DNA of 21,137 bases from DATDYW01 sp036516995 (GCA_036516995.1 DATDYW010000037.1:1-21137); one strand, 5' to 3'; positions 12,942 through 20,155 are shown, counted from the first letter of the stretch. The notes: generated by a model not told the origin, from the letters alone. Numbers and translations are program-made.

Positions 12942-13101
12942 CGCGCCCAAAAGAAAAGCCCCAGTAGAGTCGCGTTTACTCCACCCGTCTCAAGAAGACG
13001 ACGAAACGAAAAAAATTCTCCGTTGTGTATCGGCGACGCGCCGCCCGCATTTGACGAGAGCTCATAGCCACACCCTGCCAGAGCCGCCGAGAAAAGGAAA
13101 A

Positions 13102-13115
13102 CGCCCCGAGGGGCG
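13102..13115 (-). terminator. Terminator of the 13122-13517 gene
   Basis: CGCCCC-GA-GGGGCG. On the minus strand it is followed by TTTTCCTTTTC and lies just after the stop codon at 13122. The rest of 12942-13101 shows only a weak imperfect hairpin (about 12964-12984) near the end of the convergent gene. Confidence 0.65.
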
Positions 13116-13121
13116 CTGGAA

Positions 13122-13517
13122 TCAGAGGACGCCCTGCCCCGCGTGGGCCAGGTACTCCGCGCGCATCGGCGCGTAGTCAATCGGCGGCCCGAGCTCGAAG
13201 CCGCAGACCTCAATCTGGCCGAAGCGCACCTCGGCGAGGCCGGTCTCGTAAATGCCGCGGAGGGCGGGGAAGTCGCACGCCGCGGCTTTCTCCGGCTCTG
13301 GCTTCACGGCGTCCTGATTCACGCTCGTGACAACGCCGTGAATCTCGCGGCCGGTCGGCACGCCCTCGCGGGTCTCGGCAACGACAATCCGGTCGCCCTC
13401 GCGGTGCTCCGCCGGCGGAGCAACGTGGAAGAATAGCTCCTTGCCACCGGCGCGCAGCAGGCAGCACATCGATGGGAAGACGAGGTTGTGCGCCTCGGGC
13501 ATAGTAAATGTTCTCAT
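13122..13517 (-). CDS. Hypothetical protein, possibly ASCH/PUA-like
   Basis: 131 aa from the ATG at 13517 (MRTFTMPEAHN); ATGs at 13544 and 13502 are alternatives. No helix or signal peptide. A central stretch EHREGDRIVVAETREGVPTGREIHGVVTSV resembles the EGD-I-VL-E...TGRE pattern of the DUF3850 protein at 11417, so a small PUA/ASCH-like barrel is possible; the similarity is by eye and weak. The C-terminal half (IYETGLAEVRFGQIEVCGFELGPPIDYAPMRAEYLAHAG) is unfamiliar. No leaderless -10 is visible, and a 7-bp tandem repeat separates it from the upstream DUF2892 gene, with which it may be co-transcribed. Confidence 0.6.
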   Translation of the reverse strand: MRTFTMPEAHNLVFPSMCCLLRAGGKELFFHVAPPAEHREGDRIVVAETREGVPTGREIHGVVTSVNQDAVKPEPEKAAACDFPALRGIYETGLAEVRFGQIEVCGFELGPPIDYAPMRAEYLAHAGQGVL

Positions 13518-13571
13518 ACTCCCAGCCTGCTCCTCCCCATCCACCTCGTCAACCCTGGTCCCTTCCTGCTT

Positions 13572-13634
13572 TTACTTGTTACTCGTTACTTGTTACTCGT
13601 TACTTGTTACTTGTTACTTGTTACTTGTTACTTC
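13572..13634. repeat. Heptanucleotide tandem repeat
   Basis: Nine 7-bp units TTACTYG (six TTACTTG, two TTACTCG, last one TTACTTC). Minus strand CAAGTAA. It begins three bases after the DUF2892 stop codon. As 7 is not a multiple of 3, TAA appears in every minus-strand frame. Confidence 0.9.
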
Positions 13635-13637
13635 GCC

Positions 13638-13850
13638 CTACTCCTCCGCCGGGCAGGTGTTCTTCCCCAGAAAAGCGTACAGCGCGCACCAGGCGTAGAC
13701 GGACATGTAGAGGCAGAAGGCACCGAGCAGCACCAACGCTACGCGGCCAACGAGGGAGGGTGTCCAGAGAGACCAGGCCAAGAGCCACACCCCGAGCGCG
13801 GCGCGCGCCAGGCGATCGTTCCAACCGATATTTCTCGCTCCCGGATTCAC
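13638..13850 (-). CDS. DUF2892 (YgaP-type) membrane protein
   Basis: 70 aa. MNPGARNIGWNDRLARAALGVWLL... followed by a second hydrophobic segment and CALYAFLGKNTCPAEE fits DUF2892, a two-helix inner-membrane protein whose C-terminal motif is normally CPLYALLGINTC; both Cys are present. The start is GTG, 7 nt after TAGAAT, whose TAG is also the stop codon of the upstream kinase gene. Function not established; in some bacteria it is fused to rhodanese domains. Confidence 0.82.
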   Translation of the reverse strand: MNPGARNIGWNDRLARAALGVWLLAWSLWTPSLVGRVALVLLGAFCLYMSVYAWCALYAFLGKNTCPAEE

Positions 13851-13857
13851 GCCGACA

Positions 13858-13863
13858 ATTCTA
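13858..13863 (-). promoter_or_regulatory. -10 box of the DUF2892 gene
   Basis: TAGAAT on the minus strand, 7 nt before the GTG at 13850. Its first three bases are the stop codon of the upstream kinase gene. Confidence 0.55.
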
Positions 13864-14433
13864 CACCAGCCGTTCTAGACACCAACCCAGCGCCGCATCC
13901 GCCGACTCGAAAACCGGAAAGCCGTGCCGACCTGCTTCCGCGTGGTATCGCGGCACCTGCTCAAGGAAGAACTCTGCAGCCTCGTGAGCCTGCATCTCGA
14001 GCTCTCCCCACCGCGGCTTAGCGGCGAGGCGCGCGGCAACTTCCTCGCGAGAGCCTGAAACGATGACGCAGGTGGGCGTGCCCGGGAAATCTCTCGCCAC
14101 CAGGTCGGGGAGCAGGTTCACCCCCTCGAACACGACTGGGGCATCCCCTGCCGCCCCGCCCTCGCGCTCAATCCACTCCCGCAGCCCTGGCCAAACCGTT
14201 TCGCTCTGGCGCACGAGGTTTGCCCACCGCTGCTCGGGCGTGGTGGTCGCGTAGTACCGGGCCTCGTCCTGATCGAGGTAAAAGTTAACGGCAGCCGCGT
14301 ACCGAGGATCGTCCTTCAGCGCGTAGCGGGCAGCGTCGCCGTCGCCCACGCGCGCTCCGGTCTTCTCCGCGAGCATCTTGGCCAGCGTGCTCTTGCCGGC
14401 CGTCGGGATACCGGTAATGAAGAGCCTCTTCAC
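13861..14433 (-). CDS. P-loop nucleotide/small-molecule kinase-like protein
   Basis: 190 aa. Walker A GIPTAGKST (8-16) at the very N-terminus. A possible Walker B-like region is VVFEGVNLLPD, and TCVIVSGSREEVAARL resembles the NMP-kinase strand-helix unit. It looks like an adenylate-kinase/AAA_33-type enzyme that phosphorylates a nucleotide or small molecule; substrate unknown. GTG start two bases after the pyrG stop (TAG-CC-GTG), so it is the second gene of a pyrG operon, which hints at nucleotide metabolism. Cytoplasmic. Confidence 0.75.
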   Translation of the reverse strand: MKRLFITGIPTAGKSTLAKMLAEKTGARVGDGDAARYALKDDPRYAAAVNFYLDQDEARYYATTTPEQRWANLVRQSETVWPGLREWIEREGGAAGDAPVVFEGVNLLPDLVARDFPGTPTCVIVSGSREEVAARLAAKPRWGELEMQAHEAAEFFLEQVPRYHAEAGRHGFPVFESADAALGWCLERLV

Positions 14434-14435
14434 GG

Positions 14436-16259
14436 CTACCCCTCGAGCACCTGCTCCGCGGCCAGTCCAGGGACGGCGACAGCGCCGCTCTCAACGGCGC
14501 GCTCTTGGATCATCTCTTTTGCCCGACTGAGCGCGGCGGCGAGGAACGCCGAGAAGAGCGGGTGGGGCGAGAGCGGCCGGGCCTTGAACTCGGGGTGGAA
14601 CTGGGTGCCGAGCATAAATGGGTGCGTGTCGCGCGGAAGCTCGGCAATTTCCATCAGCGAACCGTCGGGAGAGGCGCCCGAGAAGACGAGGCCGCTCTCC
14701 TTGAGCTCGGCGACGTACTCGGGGTTGACCTCGTAGCGGTGGCGGTGGCGCTCGGAAACGGAAAATTTGCTGTACGCCTCTCGGGCAATCGACTTCGGCG
14801 CGAGCCTGCACGGGTAGGAGCCGAGCCGCATCGAGCCGCCGTAGTTCCCGGCGGCAATCTTCTCCTTCTGGTCTGGCATCACGTCGATGACGAGGTGCTT
14901 GGCCTCGGGATCAATTTCGGCGGTGGTTGCACCCTTGAGCCCCGCGACGTTCCGCGCGAACTCGATGGTCATCAGCTGCATCCCGTAGCAGAGGCCGAGG
15001 TACGGAATTTTCTCTTCGCGGCAGAACCTGATGGCCTCGATCTTGCCCTCGATGCCGGAGGAGCCGAAGCCGCCCGGCACCACCACGCCGTCGAACAGGG
15101 CGAGCTCGGAGACGGCCCTAGGATCGTCGTCGTACTTCTTGGAGTTGATCCAGGTGAGGGTCGGCCTCGCGCCCTGCCAGTAGGCAGAGTACTTCAGGGC
15201 CTCAATGACCGAGAGGTAGCTGTCGGCCAGCACGAAGTCGCCGGTGTCGAAGTACTTCCCCACCACCGCGATTCGCACCTCGCGGCGAGCGGTACGCGAC
15301 TTCCGCACGAACTCCTTCCAACGCGAAAGGTTGGCGCCGCCGTTGCCGAGTCCAAGAGCTTTAGCGATTTCGGAGCCGGTGCGATCTTTCTCGAAGTTGA
15401 GCGGCACGTCGTAGATGGAGCGGACGTCGGGCGCCGAGATGATGTGCGAGACGGGGATGCCGGTGGCGGCGGCAATCTTCTCCTTGCGGCGGTGGTCGAG
15501 CGGCACCGCGGCCCGCGCCACGACGAAGTCGGCGTGGATGCCGTAGGAGGCGAGCTGGTTGAAGGCGTTCTGGGTTGGCCGCGTCTTCATCTCGCCGAGC
15601 GCGCCCGGCACCGGCAGGTACGAGACCAGCACGAACGCGACGTCTGCGGGGCGCTTGAGCTTCATCGCCTTCGCCGCGTCGAAGAACAGCGCGTTCTGGA
15701 AGTCGCCGACGGTGCCGCCGATCTCGACGATGGTGACGTCGGCGCGCGAGGCTTTCGCCGCTGCTTCGAAACGGAGCAGGATTTCGTCGCGGACGTGCGG
15801 GATGGCTTCGACGCACTTGCCGCCGTAGCCGAGGGTTCGCTCGCGATCAATGACCGCCTTGTAGACCATGCCCGAGGTCATATAGTCCTCGCCGGTGAGG
15901 TCGCGGTCGAGGAAGCGCTCGTAGTTGCCCATATCCTGGTCGGTCTCGAGCCCGGAGTCCATCACGAAGACCTCGCCGTGCTCGGTGGGGTTCATAGTGC
16001 CGGCGTCGACGTTGAGGTACGGGTCGGCCTTCACCAGGTTCACGCGGTGGCCCATTCCCTCGAGGATGGTGCCGAGCGAGGCGGTGGCGACGCCCTTGCC
16101 GACGCCCGACATCACGCCGCCGACCACGAAGAGGAACTTCGGCGGGAGCCGCTTCTTGGGCCGGCGCGCCGCCGCGGCGCGCCGGCCCTTCTTCCCCTTC
16201 TTTTTCTTCTGGGTAGCCTTCGCGCGCACCTTCTTCTTCCCCCTCTTCGCGCGCGCCAT
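14436..16259 (-). CDS. pyrG: CTP synthase
   Basis: 607 aa: glutamine-dependent amination of UTP to CTP, cytoplasmic. The synthetase domain (about 40-300) shows VVGGVMSGVGKG (45-56, P-loop), DPYLNVDAGTMNP (79-91) and HGEVFVMDSGLETD (94-107). The glutaminase domain (about 326-585) shows GGFGSSGIEGK, nucleophile Cys424 in GLCYGMQL and the His555/Glu557 pair in FHPEF. Unusual is the first ~40 residues, almost all Lys, Arg and Ala, ahead of the normal start of the family (~535-550 aa). The ATG at 16259 sits 9 nt after TACAAT, which supports that start. A kinase gene follows 2 nt downstream. Confidence 0.95.
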   Translation of the reverse strand: MARAKRGKKKVRAKATQKKKKGKKGRRAAAARRPKKRLPPKFLFVVGGVMSGVGKGVATASLGTILEGMGHRVNLVKADPYLNVDAGTMNPTEHGEVFVMDSGLETDQDMGNYERFLDRDLTGEDYMTSGMVYKAVIDRERTLGYGGKCVEAIPHVRDEILLRFEAAAKASRADVTIVEIGGTVGDFQNALFFDAAKAMKLKRPADVAFVLVSYLPVPGALGEMKTRPTQNAFNQLASYGIHADFVVARAAVPLDHRRKEKIAAATGIPVSHIISAPDVRSIYDVPLNFEKDRTGSEIAKALGLGNGGANLSRWKEFVRKSRTARREVRIAVVGKYFDTGDFVLADSYLSVIEALKYSAYWQGARPTLTWINSKKYDDDPRAVSELALFDGVVVPGGFGSSGIEGKIEAIRFCREEKIPYLGLCYGMQLMTIEFARNVAGLKGATTAEIDPEAKHLVIDVMPDQKEKIAAGNYGGSMRLGSYPCRLAPKSIAREAYSKFSVSERHRHRYEVNPEYVAELKESGLVFSGASPDGSLMEIAELPRDTHPFMLGTQFHPEFKARPLSPHPLFSAFLAAALSRAKEMIQERAVESGAVAVPGLAAEQVLEG

Positions 16260-16268
16260 AGCGCCTAG

Positions 16269-16274
16269 ATTGTA
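16269..16274 (-). promoter_or_regulatory. -10 box of pyrG
   Basis: TACAAT on the minus strand, 9 nt before the ATG at 16259; short or absent leader. Confidence 0.6.
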
Positions 16275-16290
16275 CCCCGACCTGCCTGAT

Positions 16291-16336
16291 GTAAAAAAGA
16301 AAAGCCCCAGACTCGTTCTGGGCTTTTCTTTTTTAC
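16291..16336 (-). terminator. Bidirectional terminator after ftsEX
   Basis: A long hairpin: GTAAAAAAGAAAAGCCC (16291-16307) pairs with GGGCTTTTCTTTTTTAC (16320-16336), with a short CAGA/TCTG top. The A-run and T-run make it work in both directions. It ends the ftsE-ftsX transcript after the structured element, just upstream of pyrG. Confidence 0.8.
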
Positions 16337-16404
16337 AATCGCGTGGTTCTTTGAGGTCGGACCTCCTAGACCCTACGACCAAGACAGCCACGTAGCCTCG
16401 AACT

Positions 16405-16560
16405 ACCACGGAAGCGACAGTTGGAGCCGAAAACCGCTGCCGCCTAGCCAACACTGAGTGTTCCGAACACCCAGTGTTTCCCGAGGCGTGAGCTACGCGG
16501 TTTGCGACCCGAGTGGCCTCGCCCGTAGGCCGGTCTACAGCCGAGGGAGCCTCCCTCCCG
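16405..16560 (-). repeat. Dispersed structured 3'-UTR element, copy 2
   Basis: Second copy of the ~155-bp element at 1831-1989, starting ~6 nt after the ftsX stop and preceding a terminator. The first hairpin is 16450-16462 with 16466-16478 (13 bp), the nested hairpin 16517-16528 with 16535-16546. Compared with copy 1, each hairpin carries one change that breaks a pair on the plus strand (A-C) but leaves a G-U pair on the minus strand. No gene lies in 16275-16565. Confidence 0.75.
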
Positions 16561-16565
16561 CCCAC

Positions 16566-17492
16566 CTATTTCCCGCGGACGTAGCGGTGGACGGCGATGA
16601 GGCTCGAGACCGCCCCAACCAGCACCCCACTACCAATCAGCAGCAGGGCTGTGCCGCCGAGGTGGGAAATCAGATAGTCGAAAGAAGACGTGACCCGGAA
16701 GAACCGCTCCGTGACCGGGTTGAGCCAGTAGGCAACGGGCAGGAGCAGAAGGAGCGTCGCCGCGGCTGCCACCAGGCCGTAGGCGGCGCCGGCCACCAGG
16801 AACGGCCCGCCGATGTAGGCCGAGTCGGCGCCGACCAGCTTCATTATGGAAATCTCGTCGCGCGAGGTGAAGATGGCGAGGCGCAGCGTGTTGAGCGTCA
16901 CCAGTATCGCCACCAGAATGAGCGCAATCGCAATCCCGAAGCCGAGCTGGTCGGCAGCGCCGATAACCTGCGTCAGGTTATCGATAGCCTCGCGGTTGCG
17001 GTAGTAGTTGACGTCGGTGACGATCGAGCCGACCGCCCCCGGCGGGTAGTTCTGCTGGATGAAGGTGGCGACACCCGCGTACTGCGACGGCTCCTTAGCT
17101 TTAACCATCAGAGCTGCTCCGAGCGGGTTGGAGTCGAGCTCCTCGAGCACGTCAAGAGTAGATTGGTCGTGCGCGTTGTTCTCCTTGAAACGCGCGAGCC
17201 GCTCGTCGGCAGACAGCAGGGTCACCGAGGCAACTTCCGGCAGAGAGGTCAGCGCCTCTTCGAGCGCCGAAACATCGTCGTCCGTTGCCAGCGTCGAGAG
17301 GTACACGTTGACGTCAACCTTGTCCTTGATGTCGTCGAGCGCCACGCGCAGCATGCCGCCGAAGACGGCGACGCCGGCAATCACCGAGAGCGCCACCGCC
17401 ATCACCGCGGCGGCGGCGAACGAGACGAAGCCGTTCCGGGTCACCTGGAGGAGCCCCGTCCGTACCACTCGCCTGATGTTGAGCCAGAGCAT
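16566..17492 (-). CDS. ftsX: Cell division permease FtsX
   Basis: 308 aa. Four membrane helices (about 23-45, 174-196, 223-250, 276-300) with the large extracytoplasmic domain between helices 1 and 2 (about 50-170, containing VDVNVYLS...DDVSALEEAL and SLPEVASVTLLSADERL) and the typical EISIMKLVGADSAYIGGPFLVAGA loop. With FtsE it forms the ABC-type complex that activates peptidoglycan hydrolases at the division site. It starts 9 nt after ftsE. Its 3' side carries the structured element and a terminator. Confidence 0.93.
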   Translation of the reverse strand: MLWLNIRRVVRTGLLQVTRNGFVSFAAAAVMAVALSVIAGVAVFGGMLRVALDDIKDKVDVNVYLSTLATDDDVSALEEALTSLPEVASVTLLSADERLARFKENNAHDQSTLDVLEELDSNPLGAALMVKAKEPSQYAGVATFIQQNYPPGAVGSIVTDVNYYRNREAIDNLTQVIGAADQLGFGIAIALILVAILVTLNTLRLAIFTSRDEISIMKLVGADSAYIGGPFLVAGAAYGLVAAAATLLLLLPVAYWLNPVTERFFRVTSSFDYLISHLGGTALLLIGSGVLVGAVSSLIAVHRYVRGK

Positions 17493-17501
17493 ACGGCTAG
17501 C

Positions 17502-18173
17502 TTACCGCGCCCCCGCCTCGTCGCGCACCAGCTGCCCGTCGTCAATCGTGATGACCCGCGAGCGCAGCGCGTCGACGACGCCCGGGTTGTGGGTGGTGAG
17601 GATGACGGTGGTGCCCAAATCGTTGACCCGCTTGAAAATCTGAACGATGTCGTATGCGTTCTCGGGGTCGAGGTTGCCGGTGGGCTCGTCGGCCACCAGC
17701 ACGTCGGGCTGGTTGACCAGCGCCCGGGCGATGCCGACTCGCTGGCGCTCGCCGCCGGAGAGCTCGGCGGGGAAGTTCCAGGCCTTCGCCGAGAGACCGA
17801 CCAGCTCGAGGACGTGCGGCACGTCGGCGTGAATTTCCTCATCGGAGCGGCCGGCAACCTCCATTGCGAAGGCGACGTTCTCAAAAACGTTTTTGTTCGG
17901 CAAAAGACGAAAATCTTGAAACACCGTGCCGACGCGGCGGCGCAGCTCGGCGAGCTCGCGGCGGCTCATCGTTTGAACGTCAGCGGATTCAAAATATACA
18001 GACCCAGAAGTTGGCTTCTCCTCGCCGAGGAGCATCTTCAGGAGCGACGTTTTCCCCGCCCCCGAGCGGCCGACGAGCGCCACGAGCTCGTGCGGCGCCA
18101 CCCGGAACGTCACGCTGCGCAGCGCCGCGGTGTCGTCCTCGTAAATTTTGGTGACGCGGTCGAAGTAGATCAT
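17502..18173 (-). CDS. ftsE: Cell division ATP-binding protein FtsE
   Basis: 223 aa. Full ABC ATPase: Walker A GRSGAGKTS (35-43), Q-loop FQDFRLLPNKNVFENV (85-100), signature LSGGERQ (138-144), Walker B VLVADEPTGNLD (158-169) and H-loop TTHNP (193-197). The DFRLLPNKNVFENVAF stretch is characteristic of FtsE. The start at 18173 (MIYFDRV) matches family starts; the long upstream open frame is not coding. TACAAT lies 14 nt upstream. Operon with ftsX. Confidence 0.95.
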   Translation of the reverse strand: MIYFDRVTKIYEDDTAALRSVTFRVAPHELVALVGRSGAGKTSLLKMLLGEEKPTSGSVYFESADVQTMSRRELAELRRRVGTVFQDFRLLPNKNVFENVAFAMEVAGRSDEEIHADVPHVLELVGLSAKAWNFPAELSGGERQRVGIARALVNQPDVLVADEPTGNLDPENAYDIVQIFKRVNDLGTTVILTTHNPGVVDALRSRVITIDDGQLVRDEAGAR

Positions 18174-18187
18174 CTCGTTGCCGATGG

Positions 18188-18193
18188 ATTGTA
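18188..18193 (-). promoter_or_regulatory. -10 box of ftsEX
   Basis: TACAAT on the minus strand, 14 nt before the ftsE ATG, leaving a leader of roughly 7 nt. Confidence 0.5.
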
Positions 18194-18228
18194 GCAGGGC
18201 TGCGCGGCGAAAGAAAAGAGACGGAAAA

Positions 18229-18255
18229 GGCCCGCGACGCGAAGCGTCGCGGGCC
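18229..18255 (-). terminator. Terminator after prfB
   Basis: A 12-bp perfect stem GGCCCGCGACGC/GCGTCGCGGGCC with loop GAA. On the minus strand it is followed by TTTTCCGTCTCTTTTCTTT. Confidence 0.8.
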
Positions 18256-18261
18256 ACGGGA

Positions 18262-18303
18262 GATAAAGCCAGGGTTACCCTCGAGGGTAACCCTGGCTTT
18301 ATC
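18262..18303. repeat. 42-bp perfect palindrome after prfB
   Basis: GATAAAGCCAGGGTTACCC (18262-18280), centre TCGA, then its exact inverse to 18303. It starts six bases after the prfB stop codon. It lacks a following T-run on the minus strand and precedes the true terminator. Confidence 0.8.
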
Positions 18304-18309
18304 AAGATT

Positions 18310-19239
18310 TTATTTTTTCGCCTCGTCTCCCGTTTGCCCCGCCTCCCGCCCCTCCTTCGACGCCGCAATGAACTCGTCGAGCTCGCCGGCGAGGACCTTC
18401 TCGGGGTTGCGAACCTCCACACCGGTGCGATGATCCTTCACGAGCTTGTACGGGTGCAGGACGTAGGAGCGAATCTGGTTGCCCCAGGAGACCTCGGTGG
18501 TTTTAGAAACGGAGAGTCCTGCTGCTTTGGCTTTTGCCTCTTCTTCGCGGCGTAGCGCAACTTTTGCGGCAAGAACGGCGAGAGCAAGATCGCGGTTAGC
18601 ATGCTGTGAACGCTCTGAAGATGCCCGAGCGGTGAGGCCAGTTGGCTTGTGTGTTGCGTAGACAGCCGTCTCGCGTTTGTTTACATTTTGCCCTCCAGGG
18701 CCACCAGAGCGCGTAAAAGAAATATCCACCTCTTCTGGTGCGAGTACCGCCTCGCGCTCGCCGGATAAATCCGGAAGAACCTCCGCCATAGCGAAAGATG
18801 TCTGCCTAATTTCTTTTGCACCGAAAGGGGATAGGCGCACAAGACGATGCACTCCGGATTCGTGCTTGAGCTCACCGTAGGCATCCTTCCCTTTTATTTC
18901 TGCTGTTAGAGAACGAATGCCACCAGAACCCTCACCGTCGGTTCTATCAATTTCCTGCCAAGAGTAACCCCGCCGTGACGCAAACTTCTGGTACATCTCA
19001 CTAATCATTCGTGCAAAATCCTCCGCGTCATCACCGCCAACACCGGCAAAAATATTTATGATCGCTGAACCTTTATCGTATCTTCCCTGCCCTTCGAGGG
19101 CGAGCTTCAGGTCTGCCAACTCACGAATCATCGCCTGCGCCGCATCTTTGTTCTGCCAGAAATCGGGCGCGCACATTGCCACCTCGATTTCCGCGATACG
19201 CGCTTCGATTTTTTCTTTTTCTTGAGGCATGTTACTCAT
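18310..19239 (-). CDS. prfB: Peptide chain release factor 2 (shortened domain 1)
   Basis: About 309 aa. The stop-codon recognition tripeptide SPF lies in HRLVRLSPFGAKEIRQTSF, and the catalytic GGQ in TRSGGPGGQNVNK (GGQ about 179-181 counted from the ATG at 19230). IRSYVLHPYKLVKDHRTGVE near the end is also typical. SPF, not a P-x-T motif, makes it RF2 (UAA/UGA). It is ~55-60 residues shorter than usual: about half of N-terminal domain 1 is missing between PDFWQNKDAAQAM and the RYDKGSAIINIFAGVGGDDAEDF start of domain 2. There is no programmed-frameshift stop near the start. ATG 19239 overlaps the upstream stop; ATG 19230 is one base after it. Lower GC than neighbours. Confidence 0.92.
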   Translation of the reverse strand: MSNMPQEKEKIEARIAEIEVAMCAPDFWQNKDAAQAMIRELADLKLALEGQGRYDKGSAIINIFAGVGGDDAEDFARMISEMYQKFASRRGYSWQEIDRTDGEGSGGIRSLTAEIKGKDAYGELKHESGVHRLVRLSPFGAKEIRQTSFAMAEVLPDLSGEREAVLAPEEVDISFTRSGGPGGQNVNKRETAVYATHKPTGLTARASSERSQHANRDLALAVLAAKVALRREEEAKAKAAGLSVSKTTEVSWGNQIRSYVLHPYKLVKDHRTGVEVRNPEKVLAGELDEFIAASKEGREAGQTGDEAKK

Positions 19240-19945
19240 GCATCTGGGCTTTCGGCTTCCGTGTGTAATGGGCAAAGAGTGCGGTGCCTGCAGCAGCAAC
19301 TACGGTGCCGCCAATAAGACCGAGTGCAAGCAGCCAGCCGCTGTGACCGGTGAAAGCTGCGTCGCCGAGCCAAGCAAGAATAACTATGGGGACTAGACCC
19401 ACTCCTGTGTGAATCAGAATGAATGGCAGGAAGCGGAGCTTTGTGAGTCCGGCGCCGTAGGCTGGCACCTCCTGTATGGCCACAAAGCAGACCCGCGCCA
19501 CAAAGAAGCCTTTGGCTGTGCCCATGAGCGCTATCGCCCGGTCGAGGAAGCCGGAGTTGGACTTCTGGAGGAGGCGCTCGACGAGCCTGCGGCCGAAACG
19601 GCGAGCAAGAGCAAAGGCAATGGCACCACCGAGCGCATCGCCTATAACGAGATAAAGAATTGCTGGACCAGTTCCGAATAGTGCACCCGCGACAGGATAA
19701 AGTGGCCCACCGGAAAGCGGAGCTGCAACAATGGTAAGTGTTTTAGCGAGAATCAGCGCGAGTGGTCCCCAATTGCCAGCGCCCTCAACCCAGGCGCGGA
19801 GATCCTCACCGCCGAGGTAGCTGGCGGCAACAACGATGCCGATGATGACGAGGCCGAGCCCGAGAAAATTCTCGAGCGCGTCTTTCGTGCGAGACGCCTC
19901 TCTGGCAATCTCTGGTGCCCTCTCTATGTTGGAGTCGTGAATCAA
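19232..19945 (-). CDS. VTT-domain (TVP38/DedA-type) membrane protein
   Basis: About 237 aa with five or six hydrophobic segments. The family core is visible: LTIVAAPLSGGPLYPVAGALFGTGPAILYLVIGDALGGAIAFALARRFGRRLVERLL, then a second half with RVCFVAIQEVPAYGAGLTKLRFLPFILI. DedA/TVP38 proteins are membrane transporters or scramblases affecting lipid carriers and membrane homeostasis. The likely start is a TTG at 19945, six bases past the discriminator base of tRNA-Thr; no ATG fits and the frame further upstream runs into the tRNA. It overlaps the prfB start (ATGAGTAA), so the two are co-translated. GC is lower than in most of the window. Confidence 0.82.
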   Translation of the reverse strand: MIHDSNIERAPEIAREASRTKDALENFLGLGLVIIGIVVAASYLGGEDLRAWVEGAGNWGPLALILAKTLTIVAAPLSGGPLYPVAGALFGTGPAILYLVIGDALGGAIAFALARRFGRRLVERLLQKSNSGFLDRAIALMGTAKGFFVARVCFVAIQEVPAYGAGLTKLRFLPFILIHTGVGLVPIVILAWLGDAAFTGHSGWLLALGLIGGTVVAAAGTALFAHYTRKPKAQMHE

Positions 19946-19951
19946 GTTCGG

Positions 19952-20024
19952 AGCCAATGGCCGGGATTGAACCGGCGACCTCCCCCTTACCATGGGGGTG
20001 CTCTACCAGCTGAGCTACATTGGC
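19952..20024 (-). tRNA. tRNA-Thr(GGT)
   Basis: 73 nt. Acceptor GCCAATG/CATTGGC, D-arm GCTC...GAGC, anticodon stem CCCCC/GGGGG with loop ATGGTAA giving GGT (reads ACC/ACU), T-arm GCCGG-TTCAATC-CCGGC. The discriminator is T and the following bases are CCG, so CCA is not encoded. The VTT-domain gene begins six bases after it. Confidence 0.95.
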
Positions 20025-20098
20025 GGTCAGTCGCCCGAGGCTGGAGCGCGGGTCTGCCGATACTAAACCAGCGGCGCTTGCTTATCAACGCCGCACGA

Positions 20099-20131
20099 AG
20101 CGCTGCACGAGGTCCGGCCTCGTGTAGCGCT
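20099..20131 (+). other. Strong hairpin between the two tRNA-like genes
   Basis: A 14-bp stem AGCGCTGCACGAGG/CCTCGTGTAGCGCT with a 5-nt loop. The single non-Watson-Crick position is G-U on the plus strand and C-A on the minus strand. No T-run follows. Function unknown. Confidence 0.5.
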
Positions 20132-20155
20132 CAACCGGCGGGCTACTTCTATCAG

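Noticed and set aside
13572..13634. Short repeats as a CRISPR or iteron array.
   Set aside because: The units are 7 bp with no spacers; a simple tandem repeat explains them.
14505..16268. Long plus-strand open frame (587 codons) opposite pyrG.
   Set aside because: Antisense shadow of a GC-rich gene; the pyrG product is unmistakable and the shadow protein has no recognisable motif.
16458..18194. Long plus-strand open frame (578 codons) opposite ftsX and ftsE.
   Set aside because: Antisense shadow; FtsX and FtsE are clear on the other strand.
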